Under the pieces are notes generated by a model, which did not search any database, had not been told where the DNA came from, and worked only from the letters and a program-made list of their open reading frames with translations. Shown piece by piece: positions 63,773 through 64,000 of a DNA stretch of 64,000 bases. How positions within the stretch are numbered: the first letter of the stretch is position 1; each line of letters begins with the position of its first letter. This DNA is from Ferrimonas kyonanensis DSM 18153 (GTDB taxonomy: Bacteria > Pseudomonadota > Gammaproteobacteria > Enterobacterales > Shewanellaceae). Location: assembly GCF_000425405.1 (NCBI RefSeq), contig NZ_KE384368.1, forward strand, positions 15,904 to 79,903, written 5' to 3'. Made by a program: the position numbers and the translations under genes.

Positions 63773-64000
63773 TACTAAATCCATCTTTAGCTAGCGCTAT
63801 CAAGTACATAATTGCATCTTGATTTAAGTAATGCGAGGTAACTTTGACATTAAATACCAGCTTGCCATACAGGTTCTCCGCACTCACCTTGCAGTCCACC
63901 TTAAGATTGTCAATGATGAATTCACAAACTTTCCAAAACTGATTGTCCGAGTTCTTGTCAAAGAATGCTCGGGATAAATTAGATTCACATTCCTGAAGAA
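63762..64000 (-). CDS. Partial gene upstream of the Rad50-like ATPase (3' end only)
   Basis: The last 78 codons of a minus-strand frame run off the window edge. The visible end includes FFDKNSDNQFWKVCEFIIDNL and AENLYGKLVF, and a tail IALAKDGFSNES. It stops at 63762, overlapping the ATPase start, so both are one transcript. Size and order fit a middle component of an ABC-three-component system, but the family is not confirmed. Confidence 0.6.
   Translation of the reverse strand, partial: LQECESNLSRAFFDKNSDNQFWKVCEFIIDNLKVDCKVSAENLYGKLVFNVKVTSHYLNQDAIMYLIALAKDGFSNES

Overview
The window looks like the chromosome of a marine gammaproteobacterium of the Alteromonadales (Shewanella/Ferrimonas-like). 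The indications are a yejK-yejL-yejM block, the long form of purC, cmoM, rlmI and rlmJ with near-Escherichia lengths, a DUF368 (PopT) gene, and a SonM/SonA-type borosin pair of the kind known from Shewanella. This placement is inferred from gene content only. Most of the window is GC-rich. From about 61.0 kb to the end it turns AT-rich, which suggests acquired DNA.

Layout. 0-0.5 kb: palindromic intergenic repeats. 0.5-11.2 kb: housekeeping genes (M23 endopeptidase, cmoM, dmeF, rlmI, a drug/metabolite exporter, a retropepsin-like protease, yfcE, yecM, a PatB-type C-S lyase, popT). 11.3-14.1 kb: a putative split-borosin RiPP operon on the minus strand, made of a 65-aa precursor, a TPR protein with a degenerate GGDEF domain, and a tetrapyrrole-methylase-family alpha-N-methyltransferase. 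14.3-23 kb: a second M23 protein, dihydroorotase, a lipoprotein plus SIMPL pair, a YjiH-type membrane protein, yejK, yejL and yejM. 23.1-36.5 kb: a surface-protein region with a DUF6916-like protein, a Tail Collar protein, a 2925-aa repeat protein with an internal GlyGly-CTERM-like segment and a C-terminal outer-membrane barrel, a PRMT-like methyltransferase, an Asp/Asn beta-hydroxylase, a 33-aa membrane peptide and an outer-membrane barrel.

36.5-41.9 kb: a compact four-gene minus-strand operon (membrane coiled-coil protein, TerB-like protein, helical protein, HNH-like membrane protein) divergent from a WYL-domain regulator. This is a candidate undescribed defence or stress system. 42-45 kb: a small porin and a LysR-cidA-cidB unit. 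44.9-45.7 kb: two identical tRNA-Pro(GGG) genes in a tandem array with three truncated tRNA 3' ends. 45.8-60.6 kb: an AstE/AspA-family hydrolase, a DUF2058 protein, a diguanylate cyclase, rlmJ, a CatB-like acetyltransferase, a caa3-type cytochrome oxidase operon whose subunit II carries two cytochrome c domains, purC and a chemoreceptor. 61.1-64 kb: an integron-like gene cassette with a HEPN protein, a second small cassette-like gene, and a Rad50-like ATPase with a partial partner gene at the window edge, probably the start of another defence system.

The strongest candidates for new biology are the borosin operon with its embedded degenerate GGDEF-TPR protein and the WYL-linked TM-coiled-coil/TerB/HNH operon. 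Functions of both are inferred from sequence alone.
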